Shown here one piece after another: positions 1-6,634 of a stretch of 9,964 bases of DNA (its first letter is position 1; the number at the start of each line of letters is the position of its first letter). Location of the stretch: contig JBBRPS010000356.1 in assembly GCA_038227745.1 (NCBI GenBank), forward strand, positions 1 to 9,964, given 5' to 3'. Made by a program: the position numbers and the translations under genes. The notes under the pieces were generated by a model that was not told where the DNA came from, made no database searches, and worked only from the letters and a program-made list of their open reading frames with translations. This stretch comes from DASPXY01 sp038227745 (GTDB lineage Bacteria; Planctomycetota; Planctomycetia; Gemmatales; Gemmataceae).

Positions 1-126
1 GGCGAGGGGAACGGCACGGAGGGCAGGCAAGAGGGCCTAGCGAACTCTGCCGTAGCCCCCTCCTTTTCGGCGTAAGCTGCCTCGCCGTAACCCCTTAGCC
101 TATAACCCCTGAAAGCTGGACGATCT
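1..126. other. Intergenic stretch with no recognisable gene
   Basis: I see no credible coding sequence, RNA gene or promoter here. The only open frame reaching into it (minus strand, about 100-300) overlaps the end of the ThuA-like gene and two hairpins, and its Arg/Ser-rich translation looks like a GC-rich shadow. The neighbouring gene on the left lies outside the window, so this may be its 3' flank. Confidence 0.5.
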
Positions 127-178
127 CGTAAGCCGGCTGGTCCTGCACTCACCTTGGTGCAGGACCAGCCGGCTTACG
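127..178. repeat. Perfect 22-bp inverted repeat (long hairpin)
   Basis: The left arm at 127-148 is exactly complementary to the right arm at 157-178, with an 8-base loop at 149-156. The arm begins CGTAAGCCGGCTGG. There is no T-tract next to either arm, so it does not look like a classical Rho-independent terminator. A long uninterrupted hairpin between genes is typical of dispersed palindromic elements (REP-like) or of a bidirectional transcription block. It lies downstream of the ThuA-like gene and beyond that gene's own terminator-like hairpin. Whether it is repeated elsewhere in the genome cannot be seen from this window. Confidence 0.8.
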
Positions 179-199
179 CCGGCCGTTCGCCTGCGTGAA

Positions 200-229
200 C
201 AGGCCCACCCGGTGCAACGGGTGGGCTTG
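200..229 (-). terminator. Terminator-like hairpin after the ThuA-like gene
   Basis: Positions 200-211 pair with 218-229 (12 pairs including one G-T; core GCCCACCCG with CGGGTGGGC) around a 6-base loop. It starts 12 bp past the stop codon at 242-244. Read on the minus strand the stem is followed by only a short TGTT stretch, so the U-tract is weak and termination efficiency is uncertain. Position and stem strength fit termination of the ThuA-like transcript. Confidence 0.55.
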
Positions 230-241
230 CGTCGTGGGCGC

Positions 242-1216
242 CTAGATCCCGCGGCGCTTGACCGCCAGCTTCCCCGCGTCGATGAGCCCTTCCAGGTCAC
301 TGCGGCTCAGGTCACTGGAAGGGACGCCGGCGGCCGGCACCGGCAGCTGCGACACCCACGCGACTGCGTTCAGCAGCAGCGTGCGGAAGCTGCGGTCGGC
401 CAGGTTGTCGTGCCTGTGCAGGCCGGTGAAGCCGAAACCACGGCCGCCGCCCGGCCGCTCGTACGCCCAGGCCATCACCTGCTTCTTGCCCGCCGATACC
501 GCCTCCCACACGTCCGGGTTGCCGCCGCGCGGACTGGGCTTCTGGCCCTTGGCCTGAATCGTGTTCAGCGGCGGCACGGCGGCGAGGATCGGCGTCACGC
601 CCTTCATCCCCTCCACGAAGCGCATGTGATAGTACCACTCGTCGCGGACGCTGAACGGCTTGACGCCGCGCGTCACCTCGTGCTTCGGGATGTCCTTGAA
701 CTCGGGCGTCCACCACGGGTTGACCGACCAGAACGGCTCGAAGTAGCCGCCCAGCCATTTCAGGAATGCCTTGCCCTGTTCGCCCTTGTCCACCTCGACG
801 CCGAAGTGGATGGCCATGAAGCCGGCGCCGCGCTCGGCCGCCTCCTTGACCGCGGGGTTGACCGCCGAGCCGCCGTGGTTGAGCAGCACGATGACCGCGT
901 CGGCGTGCTTGAGGTCCTTCGGCCACTTGTTGCGCGTGTGGACGACGGCGTAGGCGTCGGGGTAGTTCGCGTTGATCGTGCGGGCCAGGTAGATCGCGCC
1001 GGCGAGGAACTCGTGGTTGCCGCGGCCCCCGTGCGGGGCCGTGTCGGCGATGAAGACGATCTTCTTCACGCCCTTCGCGGCCTTCTGGGCCTCGTAGTCG
1101 TAAATGTCCCGCTCCGGCCTGTCGCCCTGTGCGGAGGAGCGGGCGGTCACCAGGAGGGCGGCGCCCAGGAGGGCGGCGGCCAGCCAGGAACGCGGACGGA
1201 GCAACCGTGAGTGCAT
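242..1216 (-). CDS. Secreted ThuA-like domain protein
   Basis: This 324-residue protein resembles the ThuA family (class I glutamine-amidotransferase-like fold), which is abundant in planctomycetes and linked to carbohydrate use, although no precise reaction is established for most members. Residues 1-29 form a signal peptide: basic start, a hydrophobic Ala/Leu core at 11-23, and an Ala-Arg-Ser-Ser-Ala cleavage region. The ThuA-like part runs from about 50 to 298: KKIVFIADTA (51-60), GRGNHEFLAGA (64-74), VIVLLNHGG (108-116), GFMAIHFGVEVDKG (132-145), a Trp-rich GGYFEPFWSVNPWW (156-169) and GFTGLHRHDN (262-271). The in-frame start at 1318 (TTG) is rejected because it lies in the -35 box of the likely promoter; the ATG at 1216 gives a clean signal peptide. 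A GAGG Shine-Dalgarno-like motif lies 11 bases upstream and could be masked by a small hairpin. The protein is probably periplasmic. The family call is firm; the substrate is unknown. Confidence 0.85.
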   Translation of the reverse strand: MHSRLLRPRSWLAAALLGAALLVTARSSAQGDRPERDIYDYEAQKAAKGVKKIVFIADTAPHGGRGNHEFLAGAIYLARTINANYPDAYAVVHTRNKWPKDLKHADAVIVLLNHGGSAVNPAVKEAAERGAGFMAIHFGVEVDKGEQGKAFLKWLGGYFEPFWSVNPWWTPEFKDIPKHEVTRGVKPFSVRDEWYYHMRFVEGMKGVTPILAAVPPLNTIQAKGQKPSPRGGNPDVWEAVSAGKKQVMAWAYERPGGGRGFGFTGLHRHDNLADRSFRTLLLNAVAWVSQLPVPAAGVPSSDLSRSDLEGLIDAGKLAVKRRGI

Positions 1217-1289
1217 GGAGGTGCGTACCTCGAAAAGCGGTGATGCGGTGGCGGGCAAGAGGGTCGCCGGCACGGCCGGGACTGCGGTC

Positions 1290-1318
1290 ATGCTAAGGGG
1301 CGGGTGGAGCCGCGTCAA
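1290..1318 (-). promoter_or_regulatory. Sigma70-type promoter of the ThuA-like gene
   Basis: Read on the minus strand there is TTGACG (1313-1318), a 17-bp spacer, then TAGCAT (1290-1295). Both boxes are close to consensus (5/6 and 4/6) at optimal spacing. Transcription would begin near 1283, leaving a leader of about 67 bases before the ATG at 1216. This decides the start: the longer reading frame from 1318 would begin inside the promoter. Confidence 0.65.
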
Positions 1319-1345
1319 TCAATCTTCCACCCCGCCGGTTTTTTC

Positions 1346-1374
1346 TTGCGGAGAGGCGCGACAGGGGGTAGAAG
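1346..1374 (+). promoter_or_regulatory. Possible promoter of the peptidase-CHAT cluster
   Basis: TTGCGG (1346-1351) is followed after 17 bp by TAGAAG (1369-1374). The -10 matches consensus at 4/6 and the -35 at 3/6. It lies in the 207-bp divergent region between the ThuA-like gene and the S8 peptidase, about 50 bp upstream of the peptidase ATG, and is the best candidate I see for driving the three-gene cluster. It is weak enough to be chance. Confidence 0.35.
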
Positions 1375-1423
1375 CGAGTTCATGGAGGCGGATCACAGCC
1401 AACAAGGCCGGACCGGGTGAGCC

Positions 1424-2803
1424 ATGTTCCAGCACGGTACAGAATTGAAGGCGGCCGCGGCCGAACCGGGTGGCAGGCAACCTGCGACCACGGGGCGGTA
1501 CATCCTCATCCTGCGCGAGGAGAGCGGGTCGGGGTCGGAGGCGGTGCGGGAACTGCGGGACAAGTTCGGCATCCAGGTCGTCCATCCTGGTGGCGGGCAC
1601 AGGTCGGAGGAGGGCCGCAACGTCCTGCTGGAGGAGTTGCAGATCGTCGTCGTGGAACTCACGCCCGAGCAGATCGAGGCCCTCGGCTTCGCCCCCCCGG
1701 ACTGGTGCCTCGGCGTCTTCCCGGAGGGCTGGCTCTCCCCGCTGGCGGACGGCGGCCCCGATCTGCCGTGGCGGCCCGGGCCTTCGGGCATCCCGGCCGA
1801 TTACCTGCGCGGCTACCGGGAGGGCGTGAGGCAGTTGGTCGAGTCCCTCCTGGGCGCGGCGGGCCTGACCGCGCCCGGCGCCGGGGGGCAGCCGTTCGTC
1901 CCGGTCAACGTCCCGCCCGACATCGACGAATCGCGCTTCACCTGGGGCCTGCAGGCCATCGGGGCCGACAAATCAAACTTCCTCGGGGAGAGGGCGCGCG
2001 TCGCCGTCCTCGACACGGGAGTCGATCTCGATCATCCCGATTTGGAGAAGCGTGTGACCAAGAAGAGATCCTTCGTCCCGGGGGAGGACGTGCAAGACCG
2101 GCACGGCCACGGCACCGCCGTCTGCGGCATCGTGTGCGGGCCGCTCAGCCCGAGCAGCGGCCCCCGCTACGGCGTCGCCCCGGAAGCGGAGCTCTACGTC
2201 GGCAAGGTACTGTCGGACGCCGGGGTCGGCACCGAGGGATCCCTCCTGGAAGGCATCGAGTGGGCGCTGCAGCACACCTGCCACGTAATTTGCATCGCGG
2301 CCGGCGCGCCGGCGGACGGGTGGATCCCGCGGCCCCAGTACGAACGGGCCTGGCGGCGCGCCCTCGAGCGGCAAGTGATCCTGATCGCGGGGGCCGGCCA
2401 GACGAGCCGGCGCTCCCAGGGGATCCTCCGGCCCGTCGAGGTGCCGGCGAACAGCAGCGGGGTCTGTGCCGTCGCTGCCGTCGATTGGACCCACCAGGCG
2501 GCCGACTTCTCCAACGCGGGACTCTACCCCCCGGCCGGCGCGATCGACCTGGCGGCCCCCGGCGTGGCCGTCCTCACGGCCGCGTCGCGGACGGCCCGCA
2601 TCCTTCCGCCGGCCCCCGGCTCGCTCTACACGCGCCTCAGCGGCACGAGTCTGGCGGCCGCCCATACGGCGGGGGTCGCCGCCTTGCTCAGCGCGGCCCG
2701 AGACCTGACGGGCATGGACCTCCTGCGCGCGCTACGGGAATCGGCCCGCCCGCTGCGGGACATCCCGCGGGACGTCGGCCGGGGCCTCGTCCAGGCCCCT
2801 TGA
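1424..2803 (+). CDS. Intracellular subtilisin-like (S8) serine peptidase
   Basis: This 459-residue protein carries the catalytic triad of family S8: Asp197 in VAVLDTGVDLDHPDL, His229 in RHGHGTAVCGI and Ser409 in SGTSLAAAHTAGVAALL. Other subtilase landmarks are YGVAPEAELYVGKVL (249-263), DFSNAG (361-366) and IDLAAPGVAVLTA (374-386). Residues 24-86 have the strand-helix-strand character of an I9-like propeptide. Residues 90-185 form a linker of unclear nature. At the oxyanion-hole position, where subtilases have Gly-Asn, it has Gly325-Gln326. There is no signal peptide or membrane segment, so it probably acts in the cytoplasm. The ATG at 1424 follows a GGTGA motif at short spacing, so initiation may be weak. 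It is first of three co-directional genes, 99 bp before the next. A role in processing the products downstream is inferred from context; the peptidase family call is secure. Confidence 0.88.
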   Translation: MFQHGTELKAAAAEPGGRQPATTGRYILILREESGSGSEAVRELRDKFGIQVVHPGGGHRSEEGRNVLLEELQIVVVELTPEQIEALGFAPPDWCLGVFPEGWLSPLADGGPDLPWRPGPSGIPADYLRGYREGVRQLVESLLGAAGLTAPGAGGQPFVPVNVPPDIDESRFTWGLQAIGADKSNFLGERARVAVLDTGVDLDHPDLEKRVTKKRSFVPGEDVQDRHGHGTAVCGIVCGPLSPSSGPRYGVAPEAELYVGKVLSDAGVGTEGSLLEGIEWALQHTCHVICIAAGAPADGWIPRPQYERAWRRALERQVILIAGAGQTSRRSQGILRPVEVPANSSGVCAVAAVDWTHQAADFSNAGLYPPAGAIDLAAPGVAVLTAASRTARILPPAPGSLYTRLSGTSLAAAHTAGVAALLSAARDLTGMDLLRALRESARPLRDIPRDVGRGLVQAP

Positions 2804-2890
2804 ACGCGACCACCAGAGCCCATGGGTTGCGACCCGCGGGCTGTATTGCGAGAGTGTCTCTTCACGTCCCTGGCCGCACCTCACCCGAGA

Positions 2891-2896
2891 AAGGGG
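2891..2896 (+). promoter_or_regulatory. Ribosome binding site deciding the start at 2903
   Basis: AAGGGG lies 6 bases before the ATG at 2903. The same frame is open back to an ATG at 2822, but that start lacks a comparable motif and would add 27 residues of non-matching character, so 2903 is preferred. A similar AAGGGG (3684-3689) precedes the third gene of the cluster. Confidence 0.65.
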
Positions 2897-2902
2897 AACA
2901 CG

Positions 2903-3676
2903 ATGGCAGACAATTCCTCCGCGGACACCCTCTCGATGGCCCAGCCAGCCATCCGGGTCGCACAGCCCTGGCTGCTGGAGCAGATCCCGGCCTTCGCCGG
3001 CGGGGGGGAGCCGGCCGACGCCCTGGCGGGCCTCTTCAAGCTGCAGGTCGCGAACCGCCCCGTGGTGCGCAGCCTCAAGGAGCTGTACAAGCTCAACAAG
3101 CGCGACCTGCCCCCGAACATCGCCGCCCTCAAGGGCGACGTCTACCTGGTGACCCACGCCGTCGGCCTCATCGCCAAGGAGCACGCCGGCTGGATCGACA
3201 TGGTCGGCTACGAGGCCTCCTTCGAGGGCGAGGGGACGACCGTCGAGTTGTTCCCCAACACGCGCTTCAAGGAATACTTCACGGCCAAGCTCCGCTTCGA
3301 GGCCGGCATCTCGGCCGACGGCTTCGCCGAAGTGCCACAGGTTTCCGGCAGCCTCGGCAACGACGTCGTCAAGCTCGGCGGCGGCGCCGAGATCCGCCTC
3401 AGCACGAAGGCGGAGGCGCTGGGCAACCTGACGTTCTCCATCCAGACGCCCAAGGTCCAGACTATCGGCAACGCCAGTTCGACGATCGCCTGGCAGTTCA
3501 ACCAGGACGACCACCCGCTGGTCGGCGACCAGGTTATGGTGCAGACGCTCCTGGTCCCCAAGGGGTTCGAGTCGGTGAAGTACACCCTGAAGGCGTTCGC
3601 GGTCATCCCGCGCTGGTTCCGGCGGCCGGTGCGCATCGAGACGGAGCCGGTCGTCACCACCGTCCGCCTGCCCTGA
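2903..3676 (+). CDS. Beta-rich protein of unknown family, middle gene of protease cluster
   Basis: I do not recognise this 257-residue protein. It has no signal peptide, transmembrane helix or cysteine. Residues 15-75 look helical and mixed (for example VRSLKELYKLNKRDLPPNI at 55-73). From about 78 onward it is dominated by alternating hydrophobic strands: GDVYLVTHAVGLIA (78-91), WIDMVGYEASFEGEG (97-111), TFSIQTPKVQTI (177-188), STIAWQFNQDD (193-203) and DQVMVQTLLVPKG (209-221). The C-terminus is basic and aromatic (IPRWFRRPVRIE, 235-246). The pattern suggests a beta-sandwich or pleated domain. It sits 99 bp after an S8 peptidase and 24 bp before a CHAT protease, so it could be their substrate, an effector released by cleavage, or an adaptor. 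That is inference from position; no homology to bacterial gasdermins or other pore-formers is evident to me. Confidence 0.8.
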   Translation: MADNSSADTLSMAQPAIRVAQPWLLEQIPAFAGGGEPADALAGLFKLQVANRPVVRSLKELYKLNKRDLPPNIAALKGDVYLVTHAVGLIAKEHAGWIDMVGYEASFEGEGTTVELFPNTRFKEYFTAKLRFEAGISADGFAEVPQVSGSLGNDVVKLGGGAEIRLSTKAEALGNLTFSIQTPKVQTIGNASSTIAWQFNQDDHPLVGDQVMVQTLLVPKGFESVKYTLKAFAVIPRWFRRPVRIETEPVVTTVRLP

Positions 3677-3700
3677 CCCAAACAAGGGGCGCATGGATTG

Positions 3701-6634
3701 ATGGAGAACGCCGCCCAGTTCGAGATCCTCGACCTGGGGATCACCTACGCCGCCACGAGTGAGGTCTGGGTCTCGGCCCTCTCCCGCATCGGCGCCGTCC
3801 ACGGGGTCCCTGTCGGGGTGGAAGGCGCCGCGCCGCCCGGCGGCTTCGACCTGTCCCCCGGAGGGCTGCGGGAGTGCGTCGAGCAGTTCCGCCGGGCCGT
3901 GGAGTTCGGCCGGCGGGACCCCGACCTGGGGCGCGCCATCGCCCGCGTGCTGGGGGAGCTCGCCTTCCGTGTCGAGGAGGTCCGCGCCCTGCTCCAGCGC
4001 ACCCGCGGCGTGGCCGCCGACCGCGGCTGCTCGCTCGTCGTGCGCGTGCAGGCGGCGCCGCAGTCCCTCGCCGACCTCCCCTGGGAGCTGCTGCCCGACC
4101 CGGAGGCCGGCCCGAACCGCTACCTGACACTCGCCCCCAACACGCACGTGGCCCGGCTGGCCCGCGTCCGCACCTACACCGTGCGCGCCGAGCCGCTGCC
4201 CCCGCCGCTGCGGCTGCTGCTCATCCTGTCCAGCCCACCCCTGGGCGATGACGCCGACGCCCCGTCCTTCGACGTCTACGAGGAGAAGCGCAACCTGCTC
4301 GCCGAACTGCAGCCGCTCGTGGACGCGGGGCTGCTCGAGGTCGATGTCGAGGACCGGCCGACGCTGGAGAACCTGCGCCACCGGGTTATCCAGCGGCAGC
4401 GCGGCTACCACCTGGTCCACTACACCGGCCATGCCCGGCCCGACGCGGTTCGGCTGGAGGCGGGCCGCGGCCGCGGCGAGTGGGTCCCGCGGGACGCCTT
4501 CAACGACCTGCTGCGCTCCTGCCCCCAGCTGCGGCTGGTCTTCTTCGCCGGCTGCGAGACGGCGCAGGCCCCGGCCGCCACCGACCCCGGGCGCTGGCGC
4601 GACGCGCTGAGCCTCGCCGACCTGTGCGTCCGCGACGCCTGCCCCGTGGTCGTGGGCATGCAGGCCCGGCTGCCGTTCCCCGCCGAGCGCCTCTTCACGC
4701 GCTTCTTCTACCGGGGCCTGGCGGGCGGCCGCAGCGTCGCCGAGGCCCTCTCCCTCGCCCGCGCCGCCGCCCACGACGACCCGCACGCCGGCCGCGGCCA
4801 GCTCGCCTGGGCCGTCCCCTCGCTCTTCTTCGGCGGCGAGCCGCCCGGGCGCTTGCTCGACGGCCGCCCGCCGCCGCCCCCGGCCCCGCGGCGGCCGCGC
4901 GAACAGCTGAAGATCGACGTGGATGAGGGCGAGCGCGAGTTCTTCGCCCGGCACATCGACCTGCGCACCGCGGTGGACTTCCTGACGGGGCGCACCCCGG
5001 GCAAGCGCGTGCTGTGGATCTGCGAGCCGGTCGGCGGGGAGAAGACGCGCCTCATCGACCGGGCCCTGGAGGACGTCGGCGAGGCGATCGACTACCTCCT
5101 CTTCGTCCCGGTCGGCCACCTCCTCGGCAAGCCCGACCCGGTCCTGTACCTGTGCGGGCTGGTCGCCGAGTTGCTGGGGCGCCGCGACGGCAAGGCCCGG
5201 CGGAAGCAGGACGACTGGGGGCCGGCCGACTGGTGGGTCCGCCTGGTCGATGAGGTGGTGTGCAAGCCGTTCGCCGTGGTCCTCGACGCCAGCCGCGCGG
5301 CGTCCCCCGCGGACCTGGAGCGGCTGGCGGCCGCCCTGCGCACCCTGGCCCAGCGGCAAAACGCGCGCCTGGTGGTGCTGAACCCCCCGACGCACGACCC
5401 GCCGCCGTGGGACGGCCTCGCCGGCCGGGTCGAGCTGGTCAAGCTGAAGCCGTACGATCCGGACGACGTCCTGCGCTGGGTCGGGCGGAACCGCCCCGCG
5501 CTGCTGGACGGCCGGTTCGACAGCCCCGCCCTGGCGGCGAAATTCCGCGAGCTCGGCCCCCACCTGGAGCACTGGAGCGCCCTGGCGGAAGAGGCCGACC
5601 TCGACCGGAACGCCAAGATTTCCATGCTGGTCGAGAAGGCGCTCCGCCGTGCCGGGGCGGGGCCTATTTCGGGGGGGCCCGAGGCGAAGACGCCGCCGGG
5701 CGGCCTCGCCCCCCTCCGGGTCGCGTGCGCGGGGCCGGACATTGAGGGGCGGCAGAAAGAGTTCGCCGACGCCCTGACGGTGCAGGCCGGCCTGCACGGC
5801 GTCGGCGGCCGCGTGGTCGGGGCCGCGGCGGGGGACGTGTCGGCCGGCCTCGGCCGCCTGCTCGACCTGCCCTCCCCCTTCGCCGACCGAAAAACCGCCC
5901 CGGACGGCAAGGTGCTCGGGTGGCTCAATGAAGCCCTCGGCGCCATGGCCGATGTCGTCCTGCTCGACTTCGCCTCCGCCGGGGCCAACACGGTGGTCGA
6001 TCTCCTCTGGCGGAGGGTCGCCCGGGCGGCGGCCGCGCAAGGGGTCCTCGTGCTCGGGTGCGGCTCCGCCGCGCCAGTCTACCCGGGGTGGCTGCCGGAG
6101 GTCCTCGCCGCCGGCCCCGCGCGGGACGGCCGGGTCGCCCCGGGCACGCACTGGGATCCGGGGGCGGGCAAGCCGGACCTGTTCGCCCCGGAGTCCGTCG
6201 CCGGCACCCCGCTCGCGTCGGTCGTCCACGACCCCCAGCGGCAGGGGCCTGCCCTCGCCGCCCTGCACGTGCTGACCGCGGCGGTCCTGGTCTGGGCGAC
6301 CGACCGTAGGCTGAGGGCCGACGACGTCCGCGCCATCCTCGTCGGGACGGCCCGGGAAATGCCGACGCCCGAGGGAGTGCCGGGGCCGGCCCCCCGGGAA
6401 CTCGACGTCGAGGCCGCCCTCCGCCGCGCCCGCACCCGCTTCGTCCTCGAGGCGCTGGCGGCCGGCCCGCTCGGCGTGGACGGGCTGGTGTCTGCCTGTC
6501 CCTTCCCCACGGGCGTCACGGTGCGCCTGGTGGACAGGCTCGTAGAGGAGAACACTCTCGTGAAGGCGGTCGGCGCCGCGGGCGAGCACTACTCGCTCCG
6601 CGGGCAGGCGGAGGGCGGGCCGGCGCCGGCGTAG
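3701..6634 (+). CDS. CHAT protease with degenerate NTPase-like region, pseudo-subtilase and winged-helix-like tail
   Basis: This is a 977-residue multidomain protein. Residues 105-378 form a CHAT (caspase-like) protease: LADLPWELLPDP (123-134), YHLVHYTGHARPD with likely catalytic His244, and LVFFAGCETAQ with likely catalytic Cys285. A Pro/Arg linker (389-401) follows. Residues 405-650 resemble a STAND/AAA-type NTPase with a degraded Walker A (EPVGGEKTRL, 442-451) but a Walker B-like FAVVLDAS (524-531). Residues 671-885 align with subtilases yet lack the active site: Gly678 for Asp, Val701 for His (HGVGGRVVGAAAG, 699-711), Ala851 for Ser (GPALAALHV, 849-857) and Ser789 for the oxyanion Asn; KPDLFAP (824-830) is retained. 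Residues 905-968 look like a winged helix. The ATG at 3701 is chosen; an adjacent TTG at 3698 would add one residue. AAGGGG lies 11 bases upstream. The gene follows the beta-rich gene by 24 bp and overlaps the convergent nuclease gene by 46 bp. Confidence 0.85.
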   Translation: MENAAQFEILDLGITYAATSEVWVSALSRIGAVHGVPVGVEGAAPPGGFDLSPGGLRECVEQFRRAVEFGRRDPDLGRAIARVLGELAFRVEEVRALLQRTRGVAADRGCSLVVRVQAAPQSLADLPWELLPDPEAGPNRYLTLAPNTHVARLARVRTYTVRAEPLPPPLRLLLILSSPPLGDDADAPSFDVYEEKRNLLAELQPLVDAGLLEVDVEDRPTLENLRHRVIQRQRGYHLVHYTGHARPDAVRLEAGRGRGEWVPRDAFNDLLRSCPQLRLVFFAGCETAQAPAATDPGRWRDALSLADLCVRDACPVVVGMQARLPFPAERLFTRFFYRGLAGGRSVAEALSLARAAAHDDPHAGRGQLAWAVPSLFFGGEPPGRLLDGRPPPPPAPRRPREQLKIDVDEGEREFFARHIDLRTAVDFLTGRTPGKRVLWICEPVGGEKTRLIDRALEDVGEAIDYLLFVPVGHLLGKPDPVLYLCGLVAELLGRRDGKARRKQDDWGPADWWVRLVDEVVCKPFAVVLDASRAASPADLERLAAALRTLAQRQNARLVVLNPPTHDPPPWDGLAGRVELVKLKPYDPDDVLRWVGRNRPALLDGRFDSPALAAKFRELGPHLEHWSALAEEADLDRNAKISMLVEKALRRAGAGPISGGPEAKTPPGGLAPLRVACAGPDIEGRQKEFADALTVQAGLHGVGGRVVGAAAGDVSAGLGRLLDLPSPFADRKTAPDGKVLGWLNEALGAMADVVLLDFASAGANTVVDLLWRRVARAAAAQGVLVLGCGSAAPVYPGWLPEVLAAGPARDGRVAPGTHWDPGAGKPDLFAPESVAGTPLASVVHDPQRQGPALAALHVLTAAVLVWATDRRLRADDVRAILVGTAREMPTPEGVPGPAPRELDVEAALRRARTRFVLEALAAGPLGVDGLVSACPFPTGVTVRLVDRLVEENTLVKAVGAAGEHYSLRGQAEGGPAPA

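Noticed and set aside
1382..1420. A 12-codon open frame ending just before the peptidase start
   Set aside because: There is no ribosome binding site and no amino-acid bias that would suggest attenuation.
2903..3676. Identification of the middle protein as a bacterial gasdermin
   Set aside because: The size and protease context are tempting, but there is no N-terminal Cys, no recognisable gasdermin motif and no clear short C-terminal inhibitory peptide.
1417..3762. A 781-residue plus-strand open frame spanning the peptidase and middle genes in another frame
   Set aside because: The product is low-complexity Arg/Pro/Gly, lacks motifs, and overlaps the S8 peptidase whose triad is intact in its own frame.
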